Source of the DNA: Elusimicrobiota bacterium
GTDB lineage: Bacteria > Elusimicrobiota > Elusimicrobia > UBA1565 > UBA9628
Direction: 5' to 3'
DNA length: 64,000 nucleotides
NCBI GenBank assembly: GCA_023249675.1
Contig: JAHFCE010000011.1
Location: forward strand, 20,771-84,770
Shown here piece after piece: positions 1 through 9,972 of this stretch. The position numbers were made by a program, and so were the translations under genes. The notes beneath the pieces are model-generated. The model had not been told where the DNA came from. It saw only the letters and a program-made list of their open reading frames with translations, and did not search any database. Positions within the stretch are counted from its first letter, which is position 1; each line of letters starts with the position of its first letter.

Positions 1-3000
1 GTTCCCGCAGTCGTGGCAGGTCACGCCGGAGCAGCCCGACTCGTGCGCGACGTTGCGCGAGAAGCACTTTGGGCAATGCTCGGCCGGGGCTGCTTCCGCA
101 GCGGTCTCCACGGCGGTCCCATCCTCGACCCACCCCGTCTTCTTGAGGTGGGCGCGCAGGGCGATGGCGAGTGCGTGGGGGATGGAGTCCACGCGGTTGG
201 GGCCCAAGCCGATCGGCCGGTCGCCCTTGACCGAGTTGAGGTGCTTGAGCAGGCGCAGGGGATCGCCGCCCTCGGCCAGGTACTTGGAGAGCAGGATGCC
301 GACGAGCGAGGTAAGGCCCGCAATTTCCGTGCCGAGCGGGGGGATATTGGTGAACACTTGGAACGGCCCCTTTTCGTCGTAGTTGATGTGGATGTGCAGC
401 GGCCCGTAGCCGGTGCGGATTTGGTAGTACTCGGCGTCGAGGCCGAGCGCGGCCTCCGGCTCGCGTCGTTTCCCCCGGGAAGGGGCGGAGGCGAGGTTGA
501 GGACCTGCTGGGCCTTGGACCCGTCGCGATAGACCGTGATGCCTTTGCAGCCGAGTTCGTAGGACAGCAGGTAGGCCTTGCGCACGTCGTCGGTCGTCGC
601 CTCCTCGGGCAGATTGATCGTCTTTGACACGCCGTTGTCGGTGTGACGCTGGAAGGCCGCCTGCATACGGACGTGGGTTTCAACGGCAACGTCGTGGGCC
701 GTCGCAAACAGCTTTTGAACGGCGACGGGAATCTCGGGAATACCGTCCAACGATTTGTGGTTCTCATCGATACGTCTTGTTAATATTTTTTCGTCGAGCC
801 CGAACCAGTTGTTTTTCTCAGCGTATTCCTGGAACAGCGGGTTTATTTCGAAAAAGACATCCTTATCGTCGGGCTGTTTGCCCTGCTTCAGGGCCTCGAG
901 GGCTTTGGCGTTGTAGCGCGTGTAGGCGATCGCGAAGAATGGCTCGATGCCGCCGCCCTGCAGGCCCGCCGCGATCGCGATGGTGCCCGTCGGCGCGATC
1001 GTGGTCCGCGCGCAGTGTCGCGGGTGGCCCTTTGTGCCGCGGAAGTTCTTGGAGGCCGGGTCGTAGGTCGAGTCTTTCCAGTTCGGGAAGACGCCGCGTT
1101 CCAGGGCGATCTTCTCGGAGGTGTCGAGCGCGGCTCCGTTGATGAACGACATGACTTTATCTCCGAGTTTGAGCGCCGCAGGGTCGCCGTAGGCCGTGCC
1201 GCTCTTGACCAAAGCCTCGGCCCAGCCCATCACGCCCAGGCCGATGCGGCGATTGCCCTTGGCCAGGCGCTCGATCTCGGGCAGGGGATAATTGTTGACC
1301 TCGATGACGTCCTCAAGGAAGCGGATCGCGAGGCCGACTGTTTCTTTGAGCCGCGGGAAGTCCCAGCGTCCTTCTCCGGTCACGAAGGCGGCCAGATTGA
1401 TCGAGCCCAGGTTGCACGGTTCCCAGGGCAACAGCGGCTGTTCGCCGCACTGTGCGGTGACAAATCCGTTGGCGATGATCGAGTGAGTTTCTTCCTCCGT
1501 CGTGCAGTAAACGTCGGCAGTTCCAGTCGGGTTGATGGAGCGCACGCGGTCGGTAAAGCCTTCCTTGTTGGATTTGCGCTTTTTGGTCGTCAGCCATGCT
1601 TGAGCTTTTTTTTGCTTGGAAGCCGTTAGAAATCCGATCTCACGCAAAAAAATGTCACGACTCTCGCCGTCCAGCACCAGTTCGTACTGAGCCGCGCAAT
1701 GATAGAGTTGCGGTTCGCGCTTGGAGTTCGGCATGAGTTTCGCTCCGGCCTCACGCCGTAGGTAGAGTTTTGAGACGATGCCCTCGTTGAGAAGCAGCTG
1801 TTGGACCTGGCGAAGAAGATTCTTCGAGCTGCCGGCCAACCGCACCGAGCACGAGCCCTTGTGTGCCGAGACAGTGACCGTTCCATCTGCGGTGAAGAGG
1901 GCGGATAGGAAGCCGAGGACCGCTTCACGGGGGGCTTTCCACAGAGATTCAGGCACTTCCTTGGCCAGCCCATTTTTTTCATGGACGCCGAGCGACCTCA
2001 GGAAGTAGAACAGGGCGGATCTGTAGCACTGCGAGAGCGTCCCATTCCTCTCGGTTCGGCTGCCATCGAGCCCGGTCCAACCTTTGATGAGGGCGCTGAA
2101 TTTGGGAGCTAGGAATTTCTTTTCTTCATCTCCGTACATGAGGCCGATCGTGTAGTTGGGTACATTGCGTCCTTCGGGCTTCTCCTCGCTGACCCATCCG
2201 TCTCCGATGACCCAGCCCACAAGCTCGCCCAAATCACGGGACCATATCTTTGGTAGCTTCGCCTCGCCACGGGCTACCCTGGCTTTTAGTTTGTTCTCCG
2301 TTATAAAAGGGGGCAGGGCGGCATCCTGGCTCCATACCCCGGGACCGGACTGGATGAGTACCTCATCGCCAGGTTTGAGATCCTTGAGCTCCCTGAGACC
2401 CAGTGGCGTGAAGAACTTGTGGTCGGAGGTGGCCGTGACCTCGTAGCCGTGCTCGGTCTGGAGAGTGAAGACCGGCCAGCCCTTCCGCGTCTTGAAGACC
2501 GGGACCGCTTTCCTGAGACTGACTCCCATTGCGGCCTTTGCGGCCACGGCCGTTGCGCCGCCTGTCTGCGCCGCGCGACTATTGACAACCCGGCTATCGG
2601 TCGCGACGGAGATGTGCATCTGATCGAGAAAAAGTTCCTCGAAAGTCAGCAGGCCTCGGTCGGTGGCCAGTCGGACGTGACCGGCGAAGCAGGGATTGGT
2701 GCTTTCGATCTGGCCGAGAGCCGGCGTCGTGTTGGAGCTCGAGGTGTTGATGCGGTCGAGGACGACGTAGCCCGGATCTCCCGTTTTCCAGGCGAGATCG
2801 ACCATCGCGTCGAAGACTTCCTTGGCGTGCAGCTTGCCGGCCGGCTTTCCCGAGCGCGGATTGATCAGGTCGTACTCGGCGTCGGCTAGGACCGCGCGCA
2901 TGAAAGCGGCGTCCACGCCCACCGAGACGTTGAAGTTTTCCATGACGCCGGGCGAGGTCTTCATGCGGATGAAATCCATGATTTCCGGATGGTCGTACCT

Positions 3001-3705
3001 CAAGATGGCCATGTTGGCCCCGCGGCGCGTGCCGCCCTGCTTGACCACGCCGGTCATCGCGTCGAAGAGCGTCATGAAGGACAGCGCGCCCGAGGCCACG
3101 CCCTGCGTCTTCTTGACCAGATCGCCTTTGGGGCGCAGCGAGGAGAACGAGAAGCCCGTGCCGCCGCCCGATTTCTGGATCAGCGACTGCGCGGCCAGCG
3201 ACTTGGTGATGCCTTCCATCGAGTCGGGAACGGGCAGGACGTAGCAGGCGGACAACTGCTGGAGTTCGCGCCCCGCGTTCATCAAAGTCGGGGAGTTCGG
3301 CAGGAAATCCCAGTTCGCCATCAAGCCGTAGAACTTCGCGGCCCACTCTTCGCGCAGGGCCTTGGCTTCGGAGTGTTTGGCGCAGGCTTTTTCCAGGTTG
3401 GCCAGCAGACGCGAGAAGTTGGCCTGCCGCGAGTCGTTGTCGGGCAAGCCCTGATGGTAGAGCGTCATGCGCCCGGCGGGGGCGCCATCGGCGGCCGGCG
3501 TCGGCACAACCGTGCGCTCGACGCCGGCGAAGACGCCCCAGGATTCGGCCTTGGGGTGAGCGAGAATCTCGCCCAGGGCGACGTTCCGAGCGACTCCCAG
3601 GAGCCACGCCTCGGCCGTCGGGGCGTCGCGCAGGTACTTGTCCTTGATGACCTTGAGCTGGTTTGCGGTCAACGTTATTTTTCCGGCGGATCGGCTTTTA
3701 GACAT
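1..3705 (-). CDS. nrdJ: Adenosylcobalamin-dependent (class II) ribonucleoside-diphosphate reductase, interrupted by an intein; runs off the left edge (C-terminal zinc-ribbon end truncated)
   Basis: Not in the ORF track because no stop lies in the window. Hand translation from ATG at 3705 gives MSKSRSAGKITLTANQLKVIKDKYLRDAP...; ...LDRINTSSSNTTPALGQIESTNP|C..., then CGEQPLLPWEPCNLGSINLAAFV...; the left edge reads KCFSRNVAHESGCSGVTCHDCGN (zinc-ribbon-like). Confidence 0.93.
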   Translation of the reverse strand, partial: MSKSRSAGKITLTANQLKVIKDKYLRDAPTAEAWLLGVARNVALGEILAHPKAESWGVFAGVERTVVPTPAADGAPAGRMTLYHQGLPDNDSRQANFSRLLANLEKACAKHSEAKALREEWAAKFYGLMANWDFLPNSPTLMNAGRELQQLSACYVLPVPDSMEGITKSLAAQSLIQKSGGGTGFSFSSLRPKGDLVKKTQGVASGALSFMTLFDAMTGVVKQGGTRRGANMAILRYDHPEIMDFIRMKTSPGVMENFNVSVGVDAAFMRAVLADAEYDLINPRSGKPAGKLHAKEVFDAMVDLAWKTGDPGYVVLDRINTSSSNTTPALGQIESTNPCFAGHVRLATDRGLLTFEELFLDQMHISVATDSRVVNSRAAQTGGATAVAAKAAMGVSLRKAVPVFKTRKGWPVFTLQTEHGYEVTATSDHKFFTPLGLRELKDLKPGDEVLIQSGPGVWSQDAALPPFITENKLKARVARGEAKLPKIWSRDLGELVGWVIGDGWVSEEKPEGRNVPNYTIGLMYGDEEKKFLAPKFSALIKGWTGLDGSRTERNGTLSQCYRSALFYFLRSLGVHEKNGLAKEVPESLWKAPREAVLGFLSALFTADGTVTVSAHKGSCSVRLAGSSKNLLRQVQQLLLNEGIVSKLYLRREAGAKLMPNSKREPQLYHCAAQYELVLDGESRDIFLREIGFLTASKQKKAQAWLTTKKRKSNKEGFTDRVRSINPTGTADVYCTTEEETHSIIANGFVTAQCGEQPLLPWEPCNLGSINLAAFVTGEGRWDFPRLKETVGLAIRFLEDVIEVNNYPLPEIERLAKGNRRIGLGVMGWAEALVKSGTAYGDPAALKLGDKVMSFINGAALDTSEKIALERGVFPNWKDSTYDPASKNFRGTKGHPRHCARTTIAPTGTIAIAAGLQGGGIEPFFAIAYTRYNAKALEALKQGKQPDDKDVFFEINPLFQEYAEKNNWFGLDEKILTRRIDENHKSLDGIPEIPVAVQKLFATAHDVAVETHVRMQAAFQRHTDNGVSKTINLPEEATTDDVRKAYLLSYELGCKGITVYRDGSKAQQVLNLASAPSRGKRREPEAALGLDAEYYQIRTGYGPLHIHINYDEKGPFQVFTNIPPLGTEIAGLTSLVGILLSKYLAEGGDPLRLLKHLNSVKGDRPIGLGPNRVDSIPHALAIALRAHLKKTGWVEDGTAVETAAEAAPAEHCPKCFSRNVAHESGCSGVTCHDCGN
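1450..2691 (-). other. Intein (414 aa) in NrdJ with LAGLIDADG-type homing endonuclease domain, inserted at TNP^CGEQ
   Basis: Starts CFAGHVRLATDRGLLTFEEL; block-B-like TATSDHKFFTP and LKDLKPGDEVLIQSG; LAGLIDADG-like LGELVGWVIGDGWVS and VLGFLSALFTADGTVT; C-terminal ETHSIIANGFVTAQ|C. 1242 nt, in frame. Confidence 0.93.
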
Positions 3706-3754
3706 GGGGACTTTCCTCTTGGAGTGTAACAGCATCCCGGGCCCGCGTCCAGGG

Positions 3755-4366
3755 TCAAGCCAGGGCCGGACGAGCGAGGAACTCGGCTCCGATTGTTTGC
3801 GCATAATGCTTCAGCGGGCGCAGGTCGACCTCGGGCAGCTCCACGGCCGTGATGCGCGTGCGGATGCCCGCCGCCACACAGAGTTCGGCGAAGAGGCGCG
3901 ACGCCGCAAAGCCTTTTTTGCGGTATCTCGGCGCGGGGCGGAGCAGGTCGAGCCATTGCTTCGGGTCGGCGGTGTTGAGGCTGACGGCGACCTCATCGAG
4001 GTACAGGGCCAGCTCCGGCGCGATGTCGCGGTCCCAGATCAGGTTGCCGAGGCCGACGGTGTTCAAGCGCAGGTTCAGCCCTGGATGATGGACTGTGAGG
4101 TATAGGCCGACCGCGTTCATCTCGCCCAGGCGGTAGACGCACTCGCCGAAGCCGCAGAAGACCGCTTCGCGCCAAGGGCCGGGAGTTTTCAGACGCTCGT
4201 TGAGCGCGTCCAGAAGCTCTTCCGCCGTGGGCTCCGGTCCCTTGATGCGCAGATCGTGGCCCTCGAATTGGTAATCCCAGGGGACCTTGACGCAGAAGCG
4301 GCAGGAAACCGGGCAGCGATTGGTCAAGTTCAGATAGAGTGAATGACCTTTCTCGTAGACGATCAT
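3755..4366 (-). CDS. Radical SAM protein (TatD-linked radical SAM-like)
   Basis: SLYLNLTNRCPVSCRFC (CxxxCxxC) near the N-terminus; single-domain size; resembles the TatD-linked rSAM family. Confidence 0.75.
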   Translation of the reverse strand: MIVYEKGHSLYLNLTNRCPVSCRFCVKVPWDYQFEGHDLRIKGPEPTAEELLDALNERLKTPGPWREAVFCGFGECVYRLGEMNAVGLYLTVHHPGLNLRLNTVGLGNLIWDRDIAPELALYLDEVAVSLNTADPKQWLDLLRPAPRYRKKGFAASRLFAELCVAAGIRTRITAVELPEVDLRPLKHYAQTIGAEFLARPALA

Positions 4367-4393
4367 GTGAAAACGGTGTAGCAACGATACGGC

Positions 4394-4422
4394 TTGTCAC
4401 CTGGAGACGTTTTTGTTATGAT
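4394..4422 (+). promoter_or_regulatory. Sigma-70-like promoter for rplU-rpmA-obg
   Basis: TTGTCA - 17 nt - TATGAT about 26 nt upstream of the rplU ATG. Confidence 0.6.
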
Positions 4423-4447
4423 GTACGCCTACCTCAATAGGAGTCCT

Positions 4448-4759
4448 ATGTACGCTATTATCGAGACGGGCGGAAAGCAACTTTGGGTCATTCCCGGCGA
4501 GACCGTCAAGGTCGAGAAGCTGGAAGTCAAAGAGGGCGAGACGCTGACGTTCAACGCGCTCTGGGCCGTCGGCGACGCTCCGGAAGGCCAGGAGCCAAAG
4601 TCCACGCGCGCCGCGAAGGTCACGGCGACCGTGGTGAAGCAGGGCCGGGGACCGAAGATCATCGTCTTCAAGAAGCGCACCAAGAAGGCGTACAAGAAGA
4701 CGCAGGGCCACAGGCAGTGGCTCACGTCCATCAAAATCGAGAGCATTTCCCTCAACTAA
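4448..4759 (+). CDS. rplU: 50S ribosomal protein L21
   Basis: [25 protein letters not shown]...; followed by rpmA and obg. Confidence 0.97.
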   Translation: MYAIIETGGKQLWVIPGETVKVEKLEVKEGETLTFNALWAVGDAPEGQEPKSTRAAKVTATVVKQGRGPKIIVFKKRTKKAYKKTQGHRQWLTSIKIESISLN

Positions 4760-4760
4760 T

Positions 4761-5030
4761 ATGGCTTCAACAAAAGCACAGGGTTCCTCCGCAAACGGCC
4801 GCGACTCCCACGGCCAGCGCCTCGGCGTCAAGCGCTACGGCGGCGAAGTCGTCAAGGCCGGCATGGTCATCATGCGCCAGCGCGGCACCAAGATCCTTCC
4901 CGGCCAGAACGTGGGCCGCGGCAAGGACGACACGCTGTTCGCGAAGATCAACGGCGTCGTGACGTTCGAGTGGGCCTACAAGGACAAAAAGATGGCGTCC
5001 GTGTATCCCGCCGCCGCGAAAGCACGCTGA
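4761..5030 (+). CDS. rpmA: 50S ribosomal protein L27
   Basis: [34 protein letters not shown]. Confidence 0.97.
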   Translation: MASTKAQGSSANGRDSHGQRLGVKRYGGEVVKAGMVIMRQRGTKILPGQNVGRGKDDTLFAKINGVVTFEWAYKDKKMASVYPAAAKAR

Positions 5031-6349
5031 ACTTCATCGATAAAGTCCGCGTTTTCGTCGCCGCCGGCGACGGAGGCGACGGCTGTCTCTCGTTTAAGCA
5101 CGAGAAGTACATGGAATGGGGCGGACCCAACGGCGGCGACGGCGGCCGCGGCGGGGACGTCTGGTTTACGGCGGCCTCGCGCCTGACCACCTTGATGGAC
5201 CTGCACTTCCGGCCCCATGTGGACGCGGGTCGGGGCGGACACGGCAAGGGTTCCCACAAACATGGACACCGGGGCGACGACGTCGTGATTCCGGTGCCTG
5301 TCGGCACTCTTATCTATCGAGAGGGCGCGCTCGTCGCGGACCTGCACGAGGACGGCCAGCGCTGGCGCGCCGGCGAGGGCGGCCGCGGCGGCCGCGGCAA
5401 CTGGTCTTTCAAAACCCGCCTCAACAACGCGCCCCGTCTCGCTGAGAAGGGCGGTCCGGGCGAGAAGGTCACGCTCGACATGGAGCTCAAGCTTCTGGCC
5501 GACGTCGGTCTCGTGGGCTTTCCGAACGCCGGCAAGTCGAGCTTTCTCGCGCGGGTCTCGAGCGCCCGCCCGAAGATCGCTGACTATCCATTCACCACGT
5601 TGTCGCCCAATCTTGGCGTCGCCTATCACAAGCATGTCGGCTTTGTCGTGGCCGATATCCCGGGTCTGATTGAGGGCGCCTCCGAGGGCAAGGGGCTCGG
5701 TGTGAAGTTTCTCAAGCATGTCGAGCGCACGCGCCTCTTGATCCACCTGGTGGACCCCGCCGGCTACATGGGTGAGGACCCGCTCGATGGAGTCAAGACC
5801 ATTGAGGGCGAGCTCAAGCGTTTCAGCTCCAAGCTCGCGACCAAGCCCAAGCTGCTTGTGCTCAACAAGATGGACCTGCCTGAGGGCGCACAGACGCTGA
5901 AGACGCTGAAAAAGAAATACCGGGGCATTCTCTCGATCTCGGCCGCGACTGGCGATGGCGTCAACGCTCTTCTTGACAAGGTCATCGCCGAGCTCGCCAA
6001 GCATGACGGCCCCCTTCACTTCGCGGAGAAGACGGTCGACGACTCGGTCCACAAGGTTGAGCAGGGCTTTGTCGTTGAGAACCTCGGCGGCGGCCACTAC
6101 GTCCTGCGCGGCAAGTTCGTCGAGCGCGCCTCGGCGATGCTCGACGTGAGCCTGCCCGAGGCGATCAACCGCTATCAGCACACGCTCAAACGCATCGGCG
6201 TGGACCGCGCCCTCAAGAAGGCGGGCATCCAGACCGGCGACCGCGTTCGCTGCGGCGAGTTTGAGTTCGAGTGGTCGAATGCTCCTCTCAAGCGTCTGAA
6301 TCAGAAGCGCGGCGACGGGCGCACGCGCATCGGCATCGGCAAGAAATAA
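4970..6349 (+). CDS. obg: Obg/CgtA GTPase (true start uncertain: ATG 4970 or CTG 5027)
   Basis: Glycine-rich Obg fold ([34 protein letters not shown]); G1 [13 protein letters not shown]. Confidence 0.96.
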   Translation: MGLQGQKDGVRVSRRRESTLNFIDKVRVFVAAGDGGDGCLSFKHEKYMEWGGPNGGDGGRGGDVWFTAASRLTTLMDLHFRPHVDAGRGGHGKGSHKHGHRGDDVVIPVPVGTLIYREGALVADLHEDGQRWRAGEGGRGGRGNWSFKTRLNNAPRLAEKGGPGEKVTLDMELKLLADVGLVGFPNAGKSSFLARVSSARPKIADYPFTTLSPNLGVAYHKHVGFVVADIPGLIEGASEGKGLGVKFLKHVERTRLLIHLVDPAGYMGEDPLDGVKTIEGELKRFSSKLATKPKLLVLNKMDLPEGAQTLKTLKKKYRGILSISAATGDGVNALLDKVIAELAKHDGPLHFAEKTVDDSVHKVEQGFVVENLGGGHYVLRGKFVERASAMLDVSLPEAINRYQHTLKRIGVDRALKKAGIQTGDRVRCGEFEFEWSNAPLKRLNQKRGDGRTRIGIGKK

Positions 6350-7203
6350 TGGCGGACCCCAACGACGTTGCGGGCGCCTACCGCTTCTGCGCGGACTTGG
6401 CGGACGGGCACTACGAGAATTTTCCGGTCGCCTCTTTGCTTCTGCCCAAACGCCTGCGCAAGCATGTCGCCGCGCTGTACGCTTTCGCGCGCCTTGCTGA
6501 TGATTTCGCCGATGAGCCGGAGTATGAAGGGGTGCGCCGGGAGCGCCTCCTCGAGTGGCGCTCGATGCTGGCCGACATCGGCCGCCGCCCGCCGACGCAT
6601 CCCGTTTTCCTCGCCCTTGGCCAAACGCTGAAGGAGCTCGAACTGCCGAAGGAGCCTTTCGACGACCTGCTCTCCGCGTTCCTCCAGGACACCGAGAAGA
6701 ACCGCTACGCGACCTTTGACGAAGTTGTCGACTATTGCCGTCGTTCAGCCAACCCCGTCGGCCGCATCGTCTTGATGATCCACGGCTACAAGGATGCGGA
6801 GCTGTTTCGGTACTCCGATGCGATCTGTACCGCGCTGCAGCTCGCCAACTTCTGGCAGGACGTATCGGTGGACCTCAAGAAGAATCGTGTTTACATCCCC
6901 GAGGAGGACTTCAAGGCGCACGGCTACTCCGAGGCCGACCTGCGCATGGGCGTCTACAATGAGCGCTTCAAGAGCCTCATGAAGTTCGAGGTCTCCCGCG
7001 CCCGTGCGCTGTTCGAGCAGGGCCGGCCTCTGCCGGAAAAGCTGCGCTGGCCCCTCTCTCTGGAGATCCGCCTCACGTGGTACGGCGGCATGCAGATCCT
7101 CAAGCTGATCCACAAGCTCGACTTCGATACCCTCCGGACGCGCCCGACCTTGAAGAAACGGGAATGGATTCCGCTGGTCGCGCGCGCTCTCATCGGGACA
7201 TGA
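6349..7203 (+). CDS. hpnC: Squalene/phytoene synthase family, HpnC-like
   Basis: ADDFADE motif; ANFWQDVSVDLKKNRVYIP; adjacent to HpnD- and HpnE-like genes. Confidence 0.85.
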   Translation: MADPNDVAGAYRFCADLADGHYENFPVASLLLPKRLRKHVAALYAFARLADDFADEPEYEGVRRERLLEWRSMLADIGRRPPTHPVFLALGQTLKELELPKEPFDDLLSAFLQDTEKNRYATFDEVVDYCRRSANPVGRIVLMIHGYKDAELFRYSDAICTALQLANFWQDVSVDLKKNRVYIPEEDFKAHGYSEADLRMGVYNERFKSLMKFEVSRARALFEQGRPLPEKLRWPLSLEIRLTWYGGMQILKLIHKLDFDTLRTRPTLKKREWIPLVARALIGT

Positions 7204-8042
7204 CGGCGGTGGCTTCCCGGGCGGAGAAGAAGTCGAACTTTCTCGCGGGCTTCCTGCTTCTACCGAGGGCCAAGCGCGAGGCGTTGTCCGCCGTCTACGC
7301 CTACTGCCGGCTGATCGACGACATCGTCGACCAGCCGGAGCAACCTCGGGACGAAGCGCGCCGCCGACTCGACTTTTGGCGCGGGGAAACCCTACGCTTG
7401 TACCAGGGCACGCCGACGCACGCCGTTTCCCGCGACTTGCTCAAGCCGGTCGCCGCTTACAAGATTCCTCAAGACGCCTTCCTTGAAATGATCCGCGGCT
7501 GCGCGATGGACCTCGATGGCGCGCGCTACGAAACCGTCGCTGATCTCGAGAGCTACATGCGGGGCGTGGCGTCCTCGGTCGGGATTATGTGCATACACAT
7601 TTTTGGCTGGACTCACACGCCCAAGGACCGCATGTATGAGTTCGCCACGACGTTCGGCTACGCCTTCCAGATGACCAACATCATCCGCGACGTCGGCGCC
7701 GATTTGGAGCTCGGCCGCGTGTATTTGCCCTTGTCCGACATTCGCGATGCCGGCTATTGCGTGGATCGTCTGATCCGGCGCGATCACGGCCCCGCCTTCG
7801 ATCGCTTGATGGCCATCCAATACCAGCGGGCGAAGGGCTACTACGCGCGCGCGCGCAGTCTGGTGGACGCCCGCGATCGGCCCAACCTTCTGCCCGCCGA
7901 GGTCATGGCTCATATTTATGAGGGCCTGCTCGATGAGGTCAAGAAACGCGAGTTCCGCGTGCTCTTTCATCAGACGAGTCTGCCGGGATATCGGAAATTG
8001 GCCCTCGCTTTCAAGGCGTGGCTGTACTGCCATGGGCTCTAA
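7200..8042 (+). CDS. hpnD: Presqualene diphosphate synthase, HpnD-like
   Basis: YCRLIDDIVD and TNIIRDVGADLELGRVYLP motifs; overlaps hpnC by 4 nt. Confidence 0.87.
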   Translation: MTAVASRAEKKSNFLAGFLLLPRAKREALSAVYAYCRLIDDIVDQPEQPRDEARRRLDFWRGETLRLYQGTPTHAVSRDLLKPVAAYKIPQDAFLEMIRGCAMDLDGARYETVADLESYMRGVASSVGIMCIHIFGWTHTPKDRMYEFATTFGYAFQMTNIIRDVGADLELGRVYLPLSDIRDAGYCVDRLIRRDHGPAFDRLMAIQYQRAKGYYARARSLVDARDRPNLLPAEVMAHIYEGLLDEVKKREFRVLFHQTSLPGYRKLALAFKAWLYCHGL

Positions 8043-9357
8043 TCGTTGCGATGTGTTGGTTCTTGGCGGGGGCTTCGCCGGGCTGACCTGTGCCGTCGCA
8101 CTCGCGGGGAAGGGGCGCAAGGTGCTCCTCCTGGATAAAAAACCGCGCCTTGGCGGCCGGGCCTACTCGTTGAGCGAAGGCGGCCTCGATGTGGACAACG
8201 GCCAACATCTGTTCATGGGATGTTATCGGGCGACCAGGCAGTTCTTGAAAACGATCGGGACCGAAGACAAACTTGATATTTATCACGATGTCGTCGTCGA
8301 CTACGTCGAGGCGGGCGGCAAGCGCGACCGCTTGGCCTGCCCTTCTTGGCTTCCCGCGCCGCTTCATTTAGCCGCCGGCTTGCTGGGCCTCAAGGGCGTG
8401 TCTTGGAGAGAAAAGTCGGCGTTGTTGGCCTTCGATCTGTCGCTCAAGTCCATGAAATTCGGCCCGATTCCCACGGCCGTCGAGCGTTTGACGGTTCGCC
8501 AATGGCTCACTTCCCTCGGTCTCTCACCGAATTTTCAGACGCGTTTCTTCGACCCTGCCGCAATCGGCATTCTCAACGAGAAGCCCGAGGTCGCCTCCGC
8601 CGCGGGCTTCATCCAGGCCTTGCGCGCGATGTTCTTCGCCGGTCGCGCGGCCTCGCGCTTCGCGCTGGCGAAGACGGGCTTGTCCGAGCTGTACACCGAT
8701 GCGGCGCGCGCTTATATCGAGGCGCGCGGCGGGCGCGTGATCTCCAATGCGAAGGCCGCCGGCTTCATTGAGGAGGGCGGCCGCGTGCGCGGCATCAGGA
8801 CGGAGATGGACTCGCGTTTCGAAGCCGGTCATGTCGTTTCGACATTGCCTCCGTGGGATTTAAAAAAGCTCGACCTTCCTGCCGCGCTCCGCGGTTCTTG
8901 GGAGTCGTTGTCTCCCGCTCCGATCGTCGGCGCGACGATCAAGGTCGACCGGCCGGTGATGACTGAACGGTTTCTGGGGCTGCTCGGAACGGAAACCCAT
9001 TGGATCTTCAATAAAACTTTGATTCACGGCAAAAAAGAAGAGGGGCAGACTGTGGCCGTCGTTATCTCGGGCGCTCACGAACAGATCGGCTATTCGCCCG
9101 AGAAAATCATGAGCGTCGCGACGCGGGACCTCTCGGCCTGTCTGCCGGAGTTCGCGAAAGCAAGAGTGCTTGCCTCCAAGGTCGTCAAGGAACCCTTCGC
9201 CACGCTCTCCCCAACGCCTGGTTCTGAGGCTAAGCGCCCCGAGCCTGGAAGCGGTATGCCCGGCTTCTCCTTTGCGGGCGACTGGACGCGCACCGGCTTT
9301 CCCGCCACGATCGAGTCCGCCTGCGTCTCCGGCCAGATCGCGGCCAAAAACCTATGA
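8032..9357 (+). CDS. hpnE: Hydroxysqualene dehydroxylase HpnE (FAD-dependent amine oxidase family)
   Basis: CDVLVLGGGFAGLTCAVALAGKGRKVLLLDKKPRLGGRAYS; C-terminal FAGDWTRTGFPATIESACVSG. Confidence 0.88.
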   Translation: MGSNRCDVLVLGGGFAGLTCAVALAGKGRKVLLLDKKPRLGGRAYSLSEGGLDVDNGQHLFMGCYRATRQFLKTIGTEDKLDIYHDVVVDYVEAGGKRDRLACPSWLPAPLHLAAGLLGLKGVSWREKSALLAFDLSLKSMKFGPIPTAVERLTVRQWLTSLGLSPNFQTRFFDPAAIGILNEKPEVASAAGFIQALRAMFFAGRAASRFALAKTGLSELYTDAARAYIEARGGRVISNAKAAGFIEEGGRVRGIRTEMDSRFEAGHVVSTLPPWDLKKLDLPAALRGSWESLSPAPIVGATIKVDRPVMTERFLGLLGTETHWIFNKTLIHGKKEEGQTVAVVISGAHEQIGYSPEKIMSVATRDLSACLPEFAKARVLASKVVKEPFATLSPTPGSEAKRPEPGSGMPGFSFAGDWTRTGFPATIESACVSGQIAAKNL

Positions 9358-9408
9358 GTTTCCGGAAACAGCTATAATCGACCAACGCCCCGACGGAGGA
9401 GCTCGCTG

Positions 9409-9972
9409 ATGATCAAGTCCGATATTTGGATCCGAGAGATGTCCCAGAAGAAGATGATGATCGACCCGTTTGTCGAGCGTCAGGACGGCAAAGGCAAGAT
9501 TTCTTATGGGTTGTCGTCTTACGGCTACGACATTCGTGTGGCCGACGAGTATAAAGTTTTCACGAACGTCCATGGCACGATTGTCGATCCCAAGAAGTTC
9601 GACGAGAAGGCTTTCGTTGACATCAAGGCGCCGGAATGTGTCGTGCCGCCGAACTCGTTCGCGCTGGCCCGCTCCGTTGAGAAGTTCTCGATTCCACGCG
9701 AAGTTCTTGCGGTCTGCCTTGGCAAGTCCACCTACGCGCGCTGCGGCATCATCGTCAATGTGACGCCGCTCGAGCCGGGTTGGGAGGGCTACCTCACGAT
9801 CGAAATCTCCAATACCACGCCATTGCCCGCGAAGATCTACTCGAACGAGGGTATCGCCCAGCTGTTGTTCTTCGGGGGCGATCAGCTCTGCGAGACGTCC
9901 TATTCCGACCGCAAGGGCAAGTACATGGACCAGGTCGGGGTGGTCCTGCCCCGCGTTCTCGCCGCCAAGTGA
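9409..9972 (+). CDS. dcd: dCTP deaminase
   Basis: [16 protein letters not shown]...[45 protein letters not shown]. Confidence 0.95.
   Translation: MIKSDIWIREMSQKKMMIDPFVERQDGKGKISYGLSSYGYDIRVADEYKVFTNVHGTIVDPKKFDEKAFVDIKAPECVVPPNSFALARSVEKFSIPREVLAVCLGKSTYARCGIIVNVTPLEPGWEGYLTIEISNTTPLPAKIYSNEGIAQLLFFGGDQLCETSYSDRKGKYMDQVGVVLPRVLAAK

Noticed and set aside
13-3729. Plus-strand ORFs at 13-627, 1015-1629, 2419-2889, 2989-3729 and Arg-rich minus ORFs in the same region
   Set aside because: All are shadow frames of the intein-containing nrdJ, whose real frame is missing from the track only because it runs off the window edge.
4976-6181. 401-aa minus-strand ORF
   Set aside because: Antisense shadow of obg.
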